Source: Hyphococcus sp. (GTDB lineage Bacteria; Pseudomonadota; Alphaproteobacteria; Caulobacterales; Parvularculaceae). Taken from it: DNA of 64,000 nucleotides. The position numbers and the translations under genes are program-made. The DNA is taken from assembly GCA_028284345.1 (NCBI GenBank), contig JANQRY010000010.1:496001-560000 (forward strand), read 5' to 3'. The notes beneath the pieces were generated by a model. The model was not told the origin of the DNA, did no database searches, and was given only the letters and a program-made list of their open reading frames with translations. Below are positions 54,989 to 63,436 of the stretch, piece after piece. Each line of letters opens with the position of its first letter. The first letter of the stretch is position 1.

Positions 54989-57313
54989 TCAGAAGTCCGC
55001 CTTCAAGATGACGCCGTATGCTCTGGGTTCTGCAGGATGCGTAAGCGTGCCTTGCGGCCCCGGGTTAAAGCGCACGGAGCTCCAGTACTTTTCGCCAGTA
55101 ATGTTCCTCATCCAAAAGACGATCGAAGTCTTCGCGCCGATAGCTAAACTCTCCGGAAGATCATAGCGCACCGAACCGTTGGCGACGGTGAACGAAGGCT
55201 GGCGGAATATATTTGGCGCGTCCCAGTAGTATCCGTGATTATACGTTACATCGCCGGATATACTCAGCGCCGCGTCTCCCAGGGGAATGTCGTAGGTAAA
55301 CCCAAAGAGGCCGACGAACTTCGACGCCAGAATCAGTTGATTGCCCGTCGCGTTGGAGAGGCATTCGTCGGTATTGCCGCCGTTGCCCGGACGAATCCCT
55401 GTCGCGGGTGTTGAGCAACCCGGAACAAAGAGCGTCGGCACGCCGCTTACGTCGCGAGTTTCCAGAAATCCGCTCGGCGCAGTCGCCACCGCATTTGGAA
55501 AGCGCCGATATGTCGGGTCGAGAATCTGCGCGGACGCCCTCAGGGAAAGACCGTCGACGACATCATTTGCGACCGCCTCAATGTCAAACCCGCGCGAGCG
55601 AGCCTTGGCGGCGTTTGCGACGGTTACAAAGACTGAGCCGGTCATCGGATCCAGCGTTGCAGCGCTGACCTGGACGTTCTTGAGATCATTCCAAAAGGCC
55701 GCAACGTTGAAAAGGAACCTGTCGTTGTCCCAGGACATTTTAAGCCCCGCCTCATAGTTGATGTTGGTCTCGGGTTGGATGAGATTCGGAGGATCGAAAA
55801 AGGCGGAGGCAAAGAACCCGGCCTTGTACCCTGTGCTTACTGACGCATAGGCCATATGATCAGCAAACTTCTGATCGACCGCCACGCGCCAGGTTACTTT
55901 CTCGAAGCTGGTGCTGACGTCGTGCTCGGGGCCTTGGAACACCGCCAGGACTTCCGGATAGTTCGGGTCCTCCCTGTACGAGGTGAAGTCGATGCTCGGA
56001 TTCGACTTCACGCTGTCATGCGTATAGCGAACACCCGCGGTAATGCTGGTCCGGCTGGGAAATTCATACGTTGCCTGTGCATAGCCGGCGATCGATTCCA
56101 CGCTGTCGACCGTATCCAGCTGAAGTCCGTTTCCGGCTAGAGATGTTGAAAAGACGGCTGAAATGACGTCGATGGAGAAGTCGAGATAGTATACGCCCGC
56201 CTGCCATTGCAACGGCGAGTCGGGAAGCGACTGCAACTGCAATTCCTGGCTGAACGACTCCATGTCCGGCATCGAATTCACTGCGAATGAGTCGATATCA
56301 ACGCCGCCGTAGCGCGAGTTTTCTTTCGCAGACTGATACGCGGTGATGCTGATCAAATTCGCAAACGGAAGCTCGTGCTCAAGTCGAGCGTCGACGCCAT
56401 AGGCTTGCGATTCGCGAAACGGCGCGAGAAACGCCCGTCCGTCATAAAAGTCAGTTGGATTGGGGTATATGATGGGCGGCGTTGTATCCAACGTGGCGCC
56501 GACAGTCGCGCCCGGGAAACCGCCCCCGGTTGAAGACGCCGTTGCGCTCCACGCATCCACATAATGACCGCCAATCAGGAGCGACGTACGATCGGTAAGA
56601 TCGAAATTTATCTTGCCGCGACCGAGGAAATACCGGTCGCGATAGATGTCTTCGCCGGGCCTGAGAAGATTGTCGCCCCAGCCCTCCGCTTGATTTTTGT
56701 ATGTCACGGCGATTGAGGTCTGCACCGACTCGCCGATCGGAGTCGTCAGATAGGCGTTGGCGTCAAACGTATCGAAATTGCCGTACCCAATAGACATATT
56801 GCCGTCGAACTCATCCGCGGGCTTACGCGTAACGAGCTGAATTGCTCCAGCGGTCGAGTTTCGACCGAACAGCGTGCCTTGCGGTCCCTTCAAAACCTCC
56901 ACGCGCTCTATGTCATTGAGCCGCAACAGGGCGGAAAGAACCATCGGCTGATAAATACCATCTGTGTAGAGACCGACGCTGGACTCCAGTCCAACGATAT
57001 TGCCGACGCCGCGTATAAAAGTCTGGGCGCCGCGTGGCGGAATTTCCTGCGTAATGTTGACGCCGGGAACCGCTGTTAAGAATTGCTCCAGCGTTTGAAT
57101 ATTTGATTTTTCCAGAGCGGCAGCGCTAACCACTGCTACGCTCAGAGGAACTTCCTGCAGATTTTCCTCACGCCGTTGCGCCGTCACAATGATCGTTTCG
57201 CGGCCGCTTGCGCTCGCGTCTTCACTGGCTGAGACGTCGTCCTGAGCCAGTACAGGAAGAGCGAAAAGTGCAGCGGAAGTTGATAGTAAAGTACCTTTAG
57301 TTAAGCGCCTCAT
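54989..57313 (-). CDS. TonB-dependent receptor
   Basis: A 774-residue receptor. The signal peptide ends near ALPVLAQ, and the plug includes ETIIVTAQRREENLQEVPLSVAVV (in part: TIIVTAQRREENLQ), TFIRGVGNIVGLESSVGLYTDGIY (in part: FIRGVGNIVGLES) and EVLKGPQGTLFGRNSTAGAIQL. The barrel ends in AYGVILKADF with a C-terminal aromatic residue. A very strong Shine-Dalgarno (GGAGGGAGG) precedes the start. This type is common in sphingomonad-like bacteria with catabolic clusters. Here it likely takes up the compound degraded by the neighbouring enzymes. Confidence 0.92.
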   Translation of the reverse strand: MRRLTKGTLLSTSAALFALPVLAQDDVSASEDASASGRETIIVTAQRREENLQEVPLSVAVVSAAALEKSNIQTLEQFLTAVPGVNITQEIPPRGAQTFIRGVGNIVGLESSVGLYTDGIYQPMVLSALLRLNDIERVEVLKGPQGTLFGRNSTAGAIQLVTRKPADEFDGNMSIGYGNFDTFDANAYLTTPIGESVQTSIAVTYKNQAEGWGDNLLRPGEDIYRDRYFLGRGKINFDLTDRTSLLIGGHYVDAWSATASSTGGGFPGATVGATLDTTPPIIYPNPTDFYDGRAFLAPFRESQAYGVDARLEHELPFANLISITAYQSAKENSRYGGVDIDSFAVNSMPDMESFSQELQLQSLPDSPLQWQAGVYYLDFSIDVISAVFSTSLAGNGLQLDTVDSVESIAGYAQATYEFPSRTSITAGVRYTHDSVKSNPSIDFTSYREDPNYPEVLAVFQGPEHDVSTSFEKVTWRVAVDQKFADHMAYASVSTGYKAGFFASAFFDPPNLIQPETNINYEAGLKMSWDNDRFLFNVAAFWNDLKNVQVSAATLDPMTGSVFVTVANAAKARSRGFDIEAVANDVVDGLSLRASAQILDPTYRRFPNAVATAPSGFLETRDVSGVPTLFVPGCSTPATGIRPGNGGNTDECLSNATGNQLILASKFVGLFGFTYDIPLGDAALSISGDVTYNHGYYWDAPNIFRQPSFTVANGSVRYDLPESLAIGAKTSIVFWMRNITGEKYWSSVRFNPGPQGTLTHPAEPRAYGVILKADF

Positions 57314-57330
57314 GATAGTCCTCCCTCCGT

Positions 57331-58545
57331 TTATATTATTTTGGATTTTTTTAAGTGCGCGATTTCATGCTCGGGCACGCCGAGCATGTTCTTCAAGATT
57401 TCATCATTGTCGCATCCCGACACCCATTTTCCCGACCAGCGCACACGGCCGGGAGTCCGTGAAAATACGGGCGCAACGCCTTGCGCAATAAATGATCCGA
57501 TCAATTCATGATCATGCTCGACCAGCGCGTTCCTAGCCTCGAACTGACGGTCTTTAACGATTTCAGCAACGGAATAGACGGCGCCGCACGCAATGTCGTT
57601 GGCGTTTAGAATATCCGACAGGTCTTGTACGTTTTTCGTACGCGCCCAGGCGGCAATCAGCTCTTCGAGTTCACCTTGATGCCTCGCTCTTTCCCGATGG
57701 CTTGCAAACCGCGGGTCTCCGACAAGGTCCGGTCGCTCCATCGCGACAAGCAGGCGCTCAAACATCCGCTGCTCAGTGGCGGCTATAACGAACCAGTGGT
57801 CGTCCTGCGTCCGGAAAACGTTCGAGGGCACCACGCCCGGGATGCAAGTCCCCGCCGGGCGGCGCACCTTGCCTAAAGCGTCGTACTCTGCGATCGCGCT
57901 TTCCATTATGGCGAGACAAGATTCGGTCAACGCGACATCGATTACTTGGCCCAGTCCGCTTTTCTCACGCTCGACCATGGCGGCGAGGACGCCTTGCGCC
58001 GCGAACAATCCTGCGATGGTGTCTCCAAGCGACAGCCCCAGGCGAAGGGGCGGCCCTCCGGGCTCGCCGTTGATGAAACGCAACCCGCCAAGCGCCTCGG
58101 CGACCGCCGCGAAGCACGGCCTCATTCGATTTGGGCCCGTCTGACCAAATCCGGAAATGCGCGCCACGATTAATCCCGGATTGACTTCCGCGAGAACGTC
58201 CGGACCGAGATTCCATTTCTCTAACGTTCCTGGACGGAAGTTTTCGATGACGACATCGCTAGTCGCGCACAGTGACCGAAAGACGTCCTGTCCCGCCTCT
58301 TGACTGAGGTCTAGCGTGATGAGCTTCTTGTTGCGAGATTGAACAGACCACCACAAGCTGCGGCCTGCGATTGATCCTTGCCCCCATGTGCGCAGCGGAT
58401 CAGGTTTGTCAGGTCTCTCAACCTTAATGACCTCCGCACCCAGATCGGCCAGCAGTCGCGACGCAAAAGAGGCGGCGACAATAGAGCCGAGCTCTATAAC
58501 GCGAAGCCCTTCTAAGGGACCGTTTGTCTTAGATCGTTCATTCAT
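57331..58545 (-). CDS. Family III CoA-transferase (CaiB/BaiF)
   Basis: A 404-residue formyl-CoA transferase-like enzyme: LEGLRVIELGSIVAASFASRLLADLGAEVIKVERPD (in part: LRVIELGSIVAASFASRLLAD), SRNKKLITLDLSQEAG, DVVIENFRPGTLEKW with the catalytic-type Asp downstream, and ISGFGQTGPNR. It moves CoA between carboxylic acids. The start at 58545 was chosen because the longer frame would overlap ALDH; it overlaps the ALDH end by 8 bp. Probably activates an acid formed by the ALDH; the family also includes racemases. Confidence 0.93.
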   Translation of the reverse strand: MNERSKTNGPLEGLRVIELGSIVAASFASRLLADLGAEVIKVERPDKPDPLRTWGQGSIAGRSLWWSVQSRNKKLITLDLSQEAGQDVFRSLCATSDVVIENFRPGTLEKWNLGPDVLAEVNPGLIVARISGFGQTGPNRMRPCFAAVAEALGGLRFINGEPGGPPLRLGLSLGDTIAGLFAAQGVLAAMVEREKSGLGQVIDVALTESCLAIMESAIAEYDALGKVRRPAGTCIPGVVPSNVFRTQDDHWFVIAATEQRMFERLLVAMERPDLVGDPRFASHRERARHQGELEELIAAWARTKNVQDLSDILNANDIACGAVYSVAEIVKDRQFEARNALVEHDHELIGSFIAQGVAPVFSRTPGRVRWSGKWVSGCDNDEILKNMLGVPEHEIAHLKKSKII

Positions 58546-60106
58546 CCAGGTGGTCTCCGCGAGACGGGTTCGACTCGCGCGTCGTTGTGGATTCCGAAGA
58601 TTCACTTGAGGAAGAAGAGATCCTGTACGGATCTCTTTTGCCGCCCGAGACATCCATCCAGACAGATTTTGTTTCGAGATAGTCGTTTATGGCGTCCAAA
58701 CCATTCTCACGGCCGACGCCGCTGGTCTTCATGCCGCCGAAGGGAACGGCGGGGGACGCCACCCGATAACAATTGACCCAAACCGTGCCTGCTTTAATCC
58801 GATCAACCATCCGATGCGCCCGGTTCAGGTTCGAGGTCCACAATCCTGCGGCCAGGCCGTATGGGGTGTCGTTGGCCATTTCGATCGCATCGTCCTCGCG
58901 ATCAAAAGGCATGACGGCGACAACCGGGCCGAAAACCTCTTCGCGCACAATCTGCGCGTGCTGCTGAACGTTGGTGATGACCGTTGGTTCAAAGAAATAG
59001 CCCGAGCGCGGTGAAACTTTGCCGCCACAGAGTATCTTCGCGCCCGATCGAGCGCTTGCGCTGACAAGCTCTTCAATTTTGCGCAGCTGTGGCTCGGTGG
59101 AGATCGGACCAATATCCGTAAGCGGATCAGTCGGATCGCCGAGGCGCGCCTCACGCGCGCGCCGCACCAAGGCGTCTACGAACGCGTCGTGAATTGACTG
59201 CTCCACCAGGACCCGCGATCCCGCGTGACACATCTGCCCCGACGCCGCGAAGACGCCCGCCACGACGCCATTGACGGCGGCTTCGAGATCGGCGTCGGCG
59301 AATACGATCTGCGGCGATTTTCCCCCGAGTTCCAGCGTCACGCGTCCGACATGGTCGGAAGCCGCTTTGGAAACCGAGATTCCGGTCTGCGTCGATCCGG
59401 TGAACGCGATGCGGGAAACACGCGGATGCGCGGCGAGCGCTGCGCCCAACTCGCGCGATGATCCCGAAACGACATTGAACACGCCCGCCGGGAATCCGGC
59501 TTTGTGAACGTATTGGGCGAAAGCCAGAACCGACGCCGGGGTGAATTCAGACGGCTTGACGACCATCGTGCATCCAGCCGCCAGAGCCGGCGCCAGCTTG
59601 AATGCGAGCAAAAGCAAAGGAGCGTTCCAGGGAAGAATTGCTCCGACCACGCCGACCGGCTCGCGACGCGTATAAACGAAATACTCTGCTTGCGGTTCGG
59701 AGACGACGCGCCCTTCGATCTTGTCAGCGAGGCCGGCGAAATAGCGCAGCCACTTCGCGACCAGGGCGACTTGCGCCTCAGCATCGCGACGGACTTTCCC
59801 GTTGTCGCTCGTCTCAATAGCGGCAAGATGCGCAAGGTTTTGCTCCACGAGATCGGCAAGCCGGTGCATCAACTTTCCGCGGCCGGCGCCGCCCAGCGTC
59901 AGCCAATCCCCTTCGAGCGCCCTCAACGCCGCATCGACTGCAACGTCGAGATCTTCGACGCTGGCATCCGCGACCGTCGCCCAAGGCTCTTCCGTATATG
60001 GGTTTACGCTTTCGAATCTCGCGTTCTGGCTTGGCGGCTGGAATGTTCCATCGACATAGAGGTCGTACCGCTTGAGCGAGCCCGCTTCGACAACGCCGCG
60101 CGCCAT
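58538..60106 (-). CDS. NAD(P)-dependent aldehyde dehydrogenase
   Basis: A 522-residue class 3/1-like aldehyde dehydrogenase. The Rossmann and catalytic features are VGAILPWNAPLLLLAFKLAPAL (in part: GAILPWNAPLLLL), FTGSTQTGISVSK, the Glu in VTLELGGKSPQIVF, and the catalytic Cys in VFAASGQMCHAGSRVLV. A Ser/Glu-rich tail extends past the usual end. The ATG at 60106 overlaps the ThDP-enzyme stop (TGATG); a GTG one codon earlier is also possible. It should oxidise an aldehyde released by the ThDP enzyme. Confidence 0.93.
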   Translation of the reverse strand: MARGVVEAGSLKRYDLYVDGTFQPPSQNARFESVNPYTEEPWATVADASVEDLDVAVDAALRALEGDWLTLGGAGRGKLMHRLADLVEQNLAHLAAIETSDNGKVRRDAEAQVALVAKWLRYFAGLADKIEGRVVSEPQAEYFVYTRREPVGVVGAILPWNAPLLLLAFKLAPALAAGCTMVVKPSEFTPASVLAFAQYVHKAGFPAGVFNVVSGSSRELGAALAAHPRVSRIAFTGSTQTGISVSKAASDHVGRVTLELGGKSPQIVFADADLEAAVNGVVAGVFAASGQMCHAGSRVLVEQSIHDAFVDALVRRAREARLGDPTDPLTDIGPISTEPQLRKIEELVSASARSGAKILCGGKVSPRSGYFFEPTVITNVQQHAQIVREEVFGPVVAVMPFDREDDAIEMANDTPYGLAAGLWTSNLNRAHRMVDRIKAGTVWVNCYRVASPAVPFGGMKTSGVGRENGLDAINDYLETKSVWMDVSGGKRDPYRISSSSSESSESTTTRESNPSRGDHLDE

Positions 60107-61839
60107 CACTGATCTCGGGTCCCTTGACCCGTTGTGAGAGCCCCGGAGTTATCGGACGGTATGTCGCGGCCGTCGAGAACGAACAACGGGCCGCTGGCGT
60201 TATTGTTGAGAAACGCGCCTTCCCTCGAAAGAGGCACGTCTATGACATAGGCCGTTTGCGACTTCTTCGCCCGGAGGAGCGCCGGTCCAAGGTCTGCGAC
60301 GCTCTCGATTCTCTCGCCGTCCGCGCCATAGGACTTTGCGATTTGGACATAGTCCGGATTTGAAAACTCTGTCCAAGCGGCTTCTCCCCACTTGCCCTTC
60401 ATCATCATGTCGTTCGCGCCGTATCGACCGTCATTAAAAACGACAACGACCACCGGAGCATTGTGCTCCGCGGCGACGCGAAGTTCATTCAGGTGATATT
60501 GAGCGGCCCCGTCGCCGGTCGCCACAAAGACGGTTGCGTCCCTTTCGGCGAGTTTAGCCCCAATTCCCATCGGGATTGCGGAGCCTAACATCCCTTCGCC
60601 AAAGGACATTAATAGTCTTTTGGGTTCATCCAGATAGACGCCTTGGAGAACCCACCATGAATGATTGCCGATGTCTGATACAATGATGTCGTGGCTCGAT
60701 ATCGCCTTGCGCAGCTCGGCCATGACGCGCCACGGGTTCATGGGAAACTGATCGTCCTGTCCGGCCTCTTCGACCGCGGCAAGCCATTCGGTCTTTCGCG
60801 CCTGGTTGCGTGACCGGAATGCTTCCCATTTGCTAGGAAGGTCTTCGTTCGGCAAAATCTGCGCAGCCAGGGCCGACACGAACATCTTCACATCGGACAG
60901 GATCGAAATCTCCGGGCGGTAGAATTCTCCGAGCCTGGCGACATCGACATCGACCTGGATCGCCGGCGGCAGTTGAACGGTGAAGCCTTGAGAGATGCCC
61001 CAGTCGGCCAATCGCGAACCGAGAACGAGCACCAGATCAGCCTCCGCCAGGGCTTCATTGGCGCATTTCCAACCGGCCATCCCGGCCGAGCCCAGCGAAA
61101 GCGGATGGCTGTCTGGAATGACGCCCTGCGCCGTCGTGGTGGTTATGAAGGGCAGGCCCATGCGCTCAACGAGTTCACGGATTTCCGGCCCCGCGCCGCT
61201 GCGAACCGCTCCCCCGCCGATGAGCAGCAAGGGGCGCTTTGCGCTGCGAAGCATCTGAGCGGCTGCTCTTACATCTTCAGAGGACGGCGCCGGAAGCGAC
61301 GGCTCCTTCGGTTTTCCTTGCGGAATAACTGCTGCGCCGCGATTGAACGTAAGATCAAAGGGGATGTCGACGTAAGTCGCGCCGGCCGGCGCGCCCTCGG
61401 CCGTCTGGAATGCACGGTGCAAGAGTTCCGGAATCTTGTCGAGGCGTTCAGCGCGCGCGTTGAATCTCGTAACCGCGCCAAGCATTGACGATGTGACCTG
61501 TTGCAACCCGTCGCGCGCCGTCAGCTTGCTGTCGGAGTTAAAGCCAATGTTTACGGCGGGGATTCTTGACGAGGTGGCTTCCGCCAGTGCGCCGGGGATC
61601 AGGTAGGAGCCGACCGTATGCCATAGTCCGACGGCGGCGGGCGCGTTGCGGAGATAATTATACGCCACCATCATATAGGCGCCGCCCAGCTCGGTGGCCG
61701 GGTTAACCGTCTGAATGTCGCGCTCCGATGTAGCGCGCGCGATCGCATGGGTGCTGTGGCCAATGAAGCCAATCGCGAGTTCAACGCCATACCTTTTGAG
61801 CGTTTCCGCGATTGCTTCCGCGCCGGACATCATTGTCAT
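60106..61839 (-). CDS. Thiamine diphosphate-dependent enzyme (acetolactate synthase/decarboxylase family)
   Basis: A 577-residue POX-type enzyme. The catalytic Glu is E50 in VNPATELGGAYMMVAYNYL, and the cofactor site reads ATGDGAAQYHLNELRVAAEH, ending VVFNDGRYG. A central domain follows the usual FAD/NAD-like fold. The ligase-versus-decarboxylase activity cannot be decided from sequence: 2-oxoacid decarboxylase, acetolactate synthase-like or an acyl-CoA-using acetyltransferase are possible. GGAGG supports the start at 61839. First gene of the catabolic operon. Confidence 0.88.
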   Translation of the reverse strand: MTMMSGAEAIAETLKRYGVELAIGFIGHSTHAIARATSERDIQTVNPATELGGAYMMVAYNYLRNAPAAVGLWHTVGSYLIPGALAEATSSRIPAVNIGFNSDSKLTARDGLQQVTSSMLGAVTRFNARAERLDKIPELLHRAFQTAEGAPAGATYVDIPFDLTFNRGAAVIPQGKPKEPSLPAPSSEDVRAAAQMLRSAKRPLLLIGGGAVRSGAGPEIRELVERMGLPFITTTTAQGVIPDSHPLSLGSAGMAGWKCANEALAEADLVLVLGSRLADWGISQGFTVQLPPAIQVDVDVARLGEFYRPEISILSDVKMFVSALAAQILPNEDLPSKWEAFRSRNQARKTEWLAAVEEAGQDDQFPMNPWRVMAELRKAISSHDIIVSDIGNHSWWVLQGVYLDEPKRLLMSFGEGMLGSAIPMGIGAKLAERDATVFVATGDGAAQYHLNELRVAAEHNAPVVVVVFNDGRYGANDMMMKGKWGEAAWTEFSNPDYVQIAKSYGADGERIESVADLGPALLRAKKSQTAYVIDVPLSREGAFLNNNASGPLFVLDGRDIPSDNSGALTTGQGTRDQ

Positions 61840-61938
61840 TTTATCCTCCTCGCCGAGCGCCACTCTTTTGCTTCTGTGGCGCAGTGTGATCTTTGACGAT
61901 CTTTATGGCGGCTCTAAACGGCTAAAGGAGAAAAACTG

Positions 61939-61969
61939 ATTTGACAAATGCCTAGATCAAATATTTATA
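61939..61969 (+). promoter_or_regulatory. LysR promoter with overlapping dyad
   Basis: TTGACA at 61941-61946 and TTTATA at 61964-61969 with a 17-bp spacing look like a sigma-70-type promoter, expected to start transcription only a few bases before the LysR ATG. A dyad, ATTTGA (12 bases) TCAAAT, at 61939-61962 overlaps it and resembles a LysR box, fitting autoregulation and control of the divergent operon. Confidence 0.45.
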
Positions 61970-61981
61970 TGCAAGATACGC

Positions 61982-62905
61982 ATGAATTTAGATCTTAAAC
62001 TCCTGAACACCTTTTTGCAGATTGCGGACGCGGGAAGTTTTAGCGCTGCAGCGCGCCTGCACGGCCTCTCCCAGCCAACGCTTAGCCGACAGATCCAGCA
62101 GCTTGAGGATAAACTCGGGCATCGAATTTTTGATCGCGACACCCGAAATTTGAGTCTCACGCCGGTTGGCAACGAACTCTATGCGCTCGCCACGCGGCTG
62201 CTGGGCGATTTCAATCGCTCCTTCGAGCAGCTGGATGAGTTTGCGACCGGCCTCAAAGGACGGGTCGTGATCATCGCGATACCGACGATGGCGGCGACCC
62301 TTGTTCCGGCGGCAATTGCTACGTTTTCAAAAACGCGGCCGAACGTGATTGTAGAGCTTCGCGAAGACTTCACGAAACAAGTCGCCGACGTTGTTGCGAA
62401 TGGCGAAGCCGAACTGGGTCTTTCCATCACGCCGTCGCTCAACAAGGATCTCAGATTTACGCCGTTGATGAAGGACCGGTTTTTCGCCGCCGCGGCGGAT
62501 GGGGTATTTTCAGCCGGAGACGAAATCTCATGGTCCGATTTAGCGGAACAGCCCTTCATTGCGTTTGATCGACAAAGCAGCATCCGCATGATGGCCGACA
62601 GGGCTTTTTCTGAAGCAAACGCGGTTGTGCAAATTCAGCATGAGTGTCGGGAACTTGCGACAGTAGGCGGATTTTTAGCGGCGGGTTTGGGCGTTACAGC
62701 GCTTCCCGAATTGACCCTTCCTCATCTAGCGAGGCAAGTCGTGTGTAGAGAATTAATCGAGCCACGCATTTATCGAACACTGGGGCTTGTCACATCATTA
62801 AGGAGGGTGTTATCGCCTGCCGCGTTGGCGTTCGCCGAGTGTTTGAAAAAGGAGGCGCACAGCTCGCCCTGGCGTTATCAAACGAACTTACCGGATACAA
62901 ATTAA
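61982..62905 (+). CDS. LysR-family transcriptional regulator
   Basis: A 307-residue regulator. The N-terminal helix-turn-helix spans LKLLNTFLQIADAGSFSAAARLHGLSQPTLSRQI (in part: GSFSAAARLHGLSQPTLSRQ), followed by the linker and the effector domain with VIIAIPTMAATLVPAA and a late GGFLAAGLGVTALPEL. It is divergent from the ThDP/ALDH/CoA-transferase operon and separated by 142 bp, so control of that operon is likely. The effector is unknown, presumably the pathway substrate or an intermediate. Confidence 0.92.
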   Translation: MNLDLKLLNTFLQIADAGSFSAAARLHGLSQPTLSRQIQQLEDKLGHRIFDRDTRNLSLTPVGNELYALATRLLGDFNRSFEQLDEFATGLKGRVVIIAIPTMAATLVPAAIATFSKTRPNVIVELREDFTKQVADVVANGEAELGLSITPSLNKDLRFTPLMKDRFFAAAADGVFSAGDEISWSDLAEQPFIAFDRQSSIRMMADRAFSEANAVVQIQHECRELATVGGFLAAGLGVTALPELTLPHLARQVVCRELIEPRIYRTLGLVTSLRRVLSPAALAFAECLKKEAHSSPWRYQTNLPDTN

Positions 62906-63436
62906 GATCAATGAATCGATCTCGAATCCGACATCGATTCTATGAGCAAATTCAAAAGATCGGACTTTTGGCGCAAATGCACTAATGGCGGTGGAAGCGA
63001 TCCGGATCAAACGCGTCTCGCCGTGCATTCCCTGATCAATTGAAATTTACGGCAATGTCATCAATTCGCCGGCTGTCGGTTATTGCGGCACATAAATCGC
63101 ACGCTCACTTAGTGAATTGCATTAGTATTCCCCAATCAAATTATCAGGGAATACATGACTTCCTACCGGTGTGAAGAAGGGAAGTCGAAAAAGGTATCAG
63201 GGAGCTATAACCCGAAATCCAGTTTCTAAAGAAACTGGCCAATTCCTCCCGTCGATCACATCAAGTCGATGCCGATCCTACCGATATACGTGGCGAATAA
63301 GCCGGAACAACCTCGCCGACGGGGACGCTCCAACACCAAGCCAGACATCTTGCATTTCAGGCGATAACGCCATAAAGATACATAATAGGCATCGATATGT
63401 ATATTATATGCATAACCGGTATCGGCGCGGCGAGAA
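62906..63436. other. Intergenic region with two inverted repeats
   Basis: A 531-bp gap between two LysR genes. It holds a repeat GTATTCCC (14 bases) GGGAATAC at 63125-63154, and a tight hairpin CCAGTTTC-TAAA-GAAACTGG at 63219-63238, not followed by a T-run. A small open frame here (63171-63440) does not look like a gene. The last 60 bp before the next start are AT-rich (ATATGTATATTATATG) and probably promoter. Confidence 0.5.
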
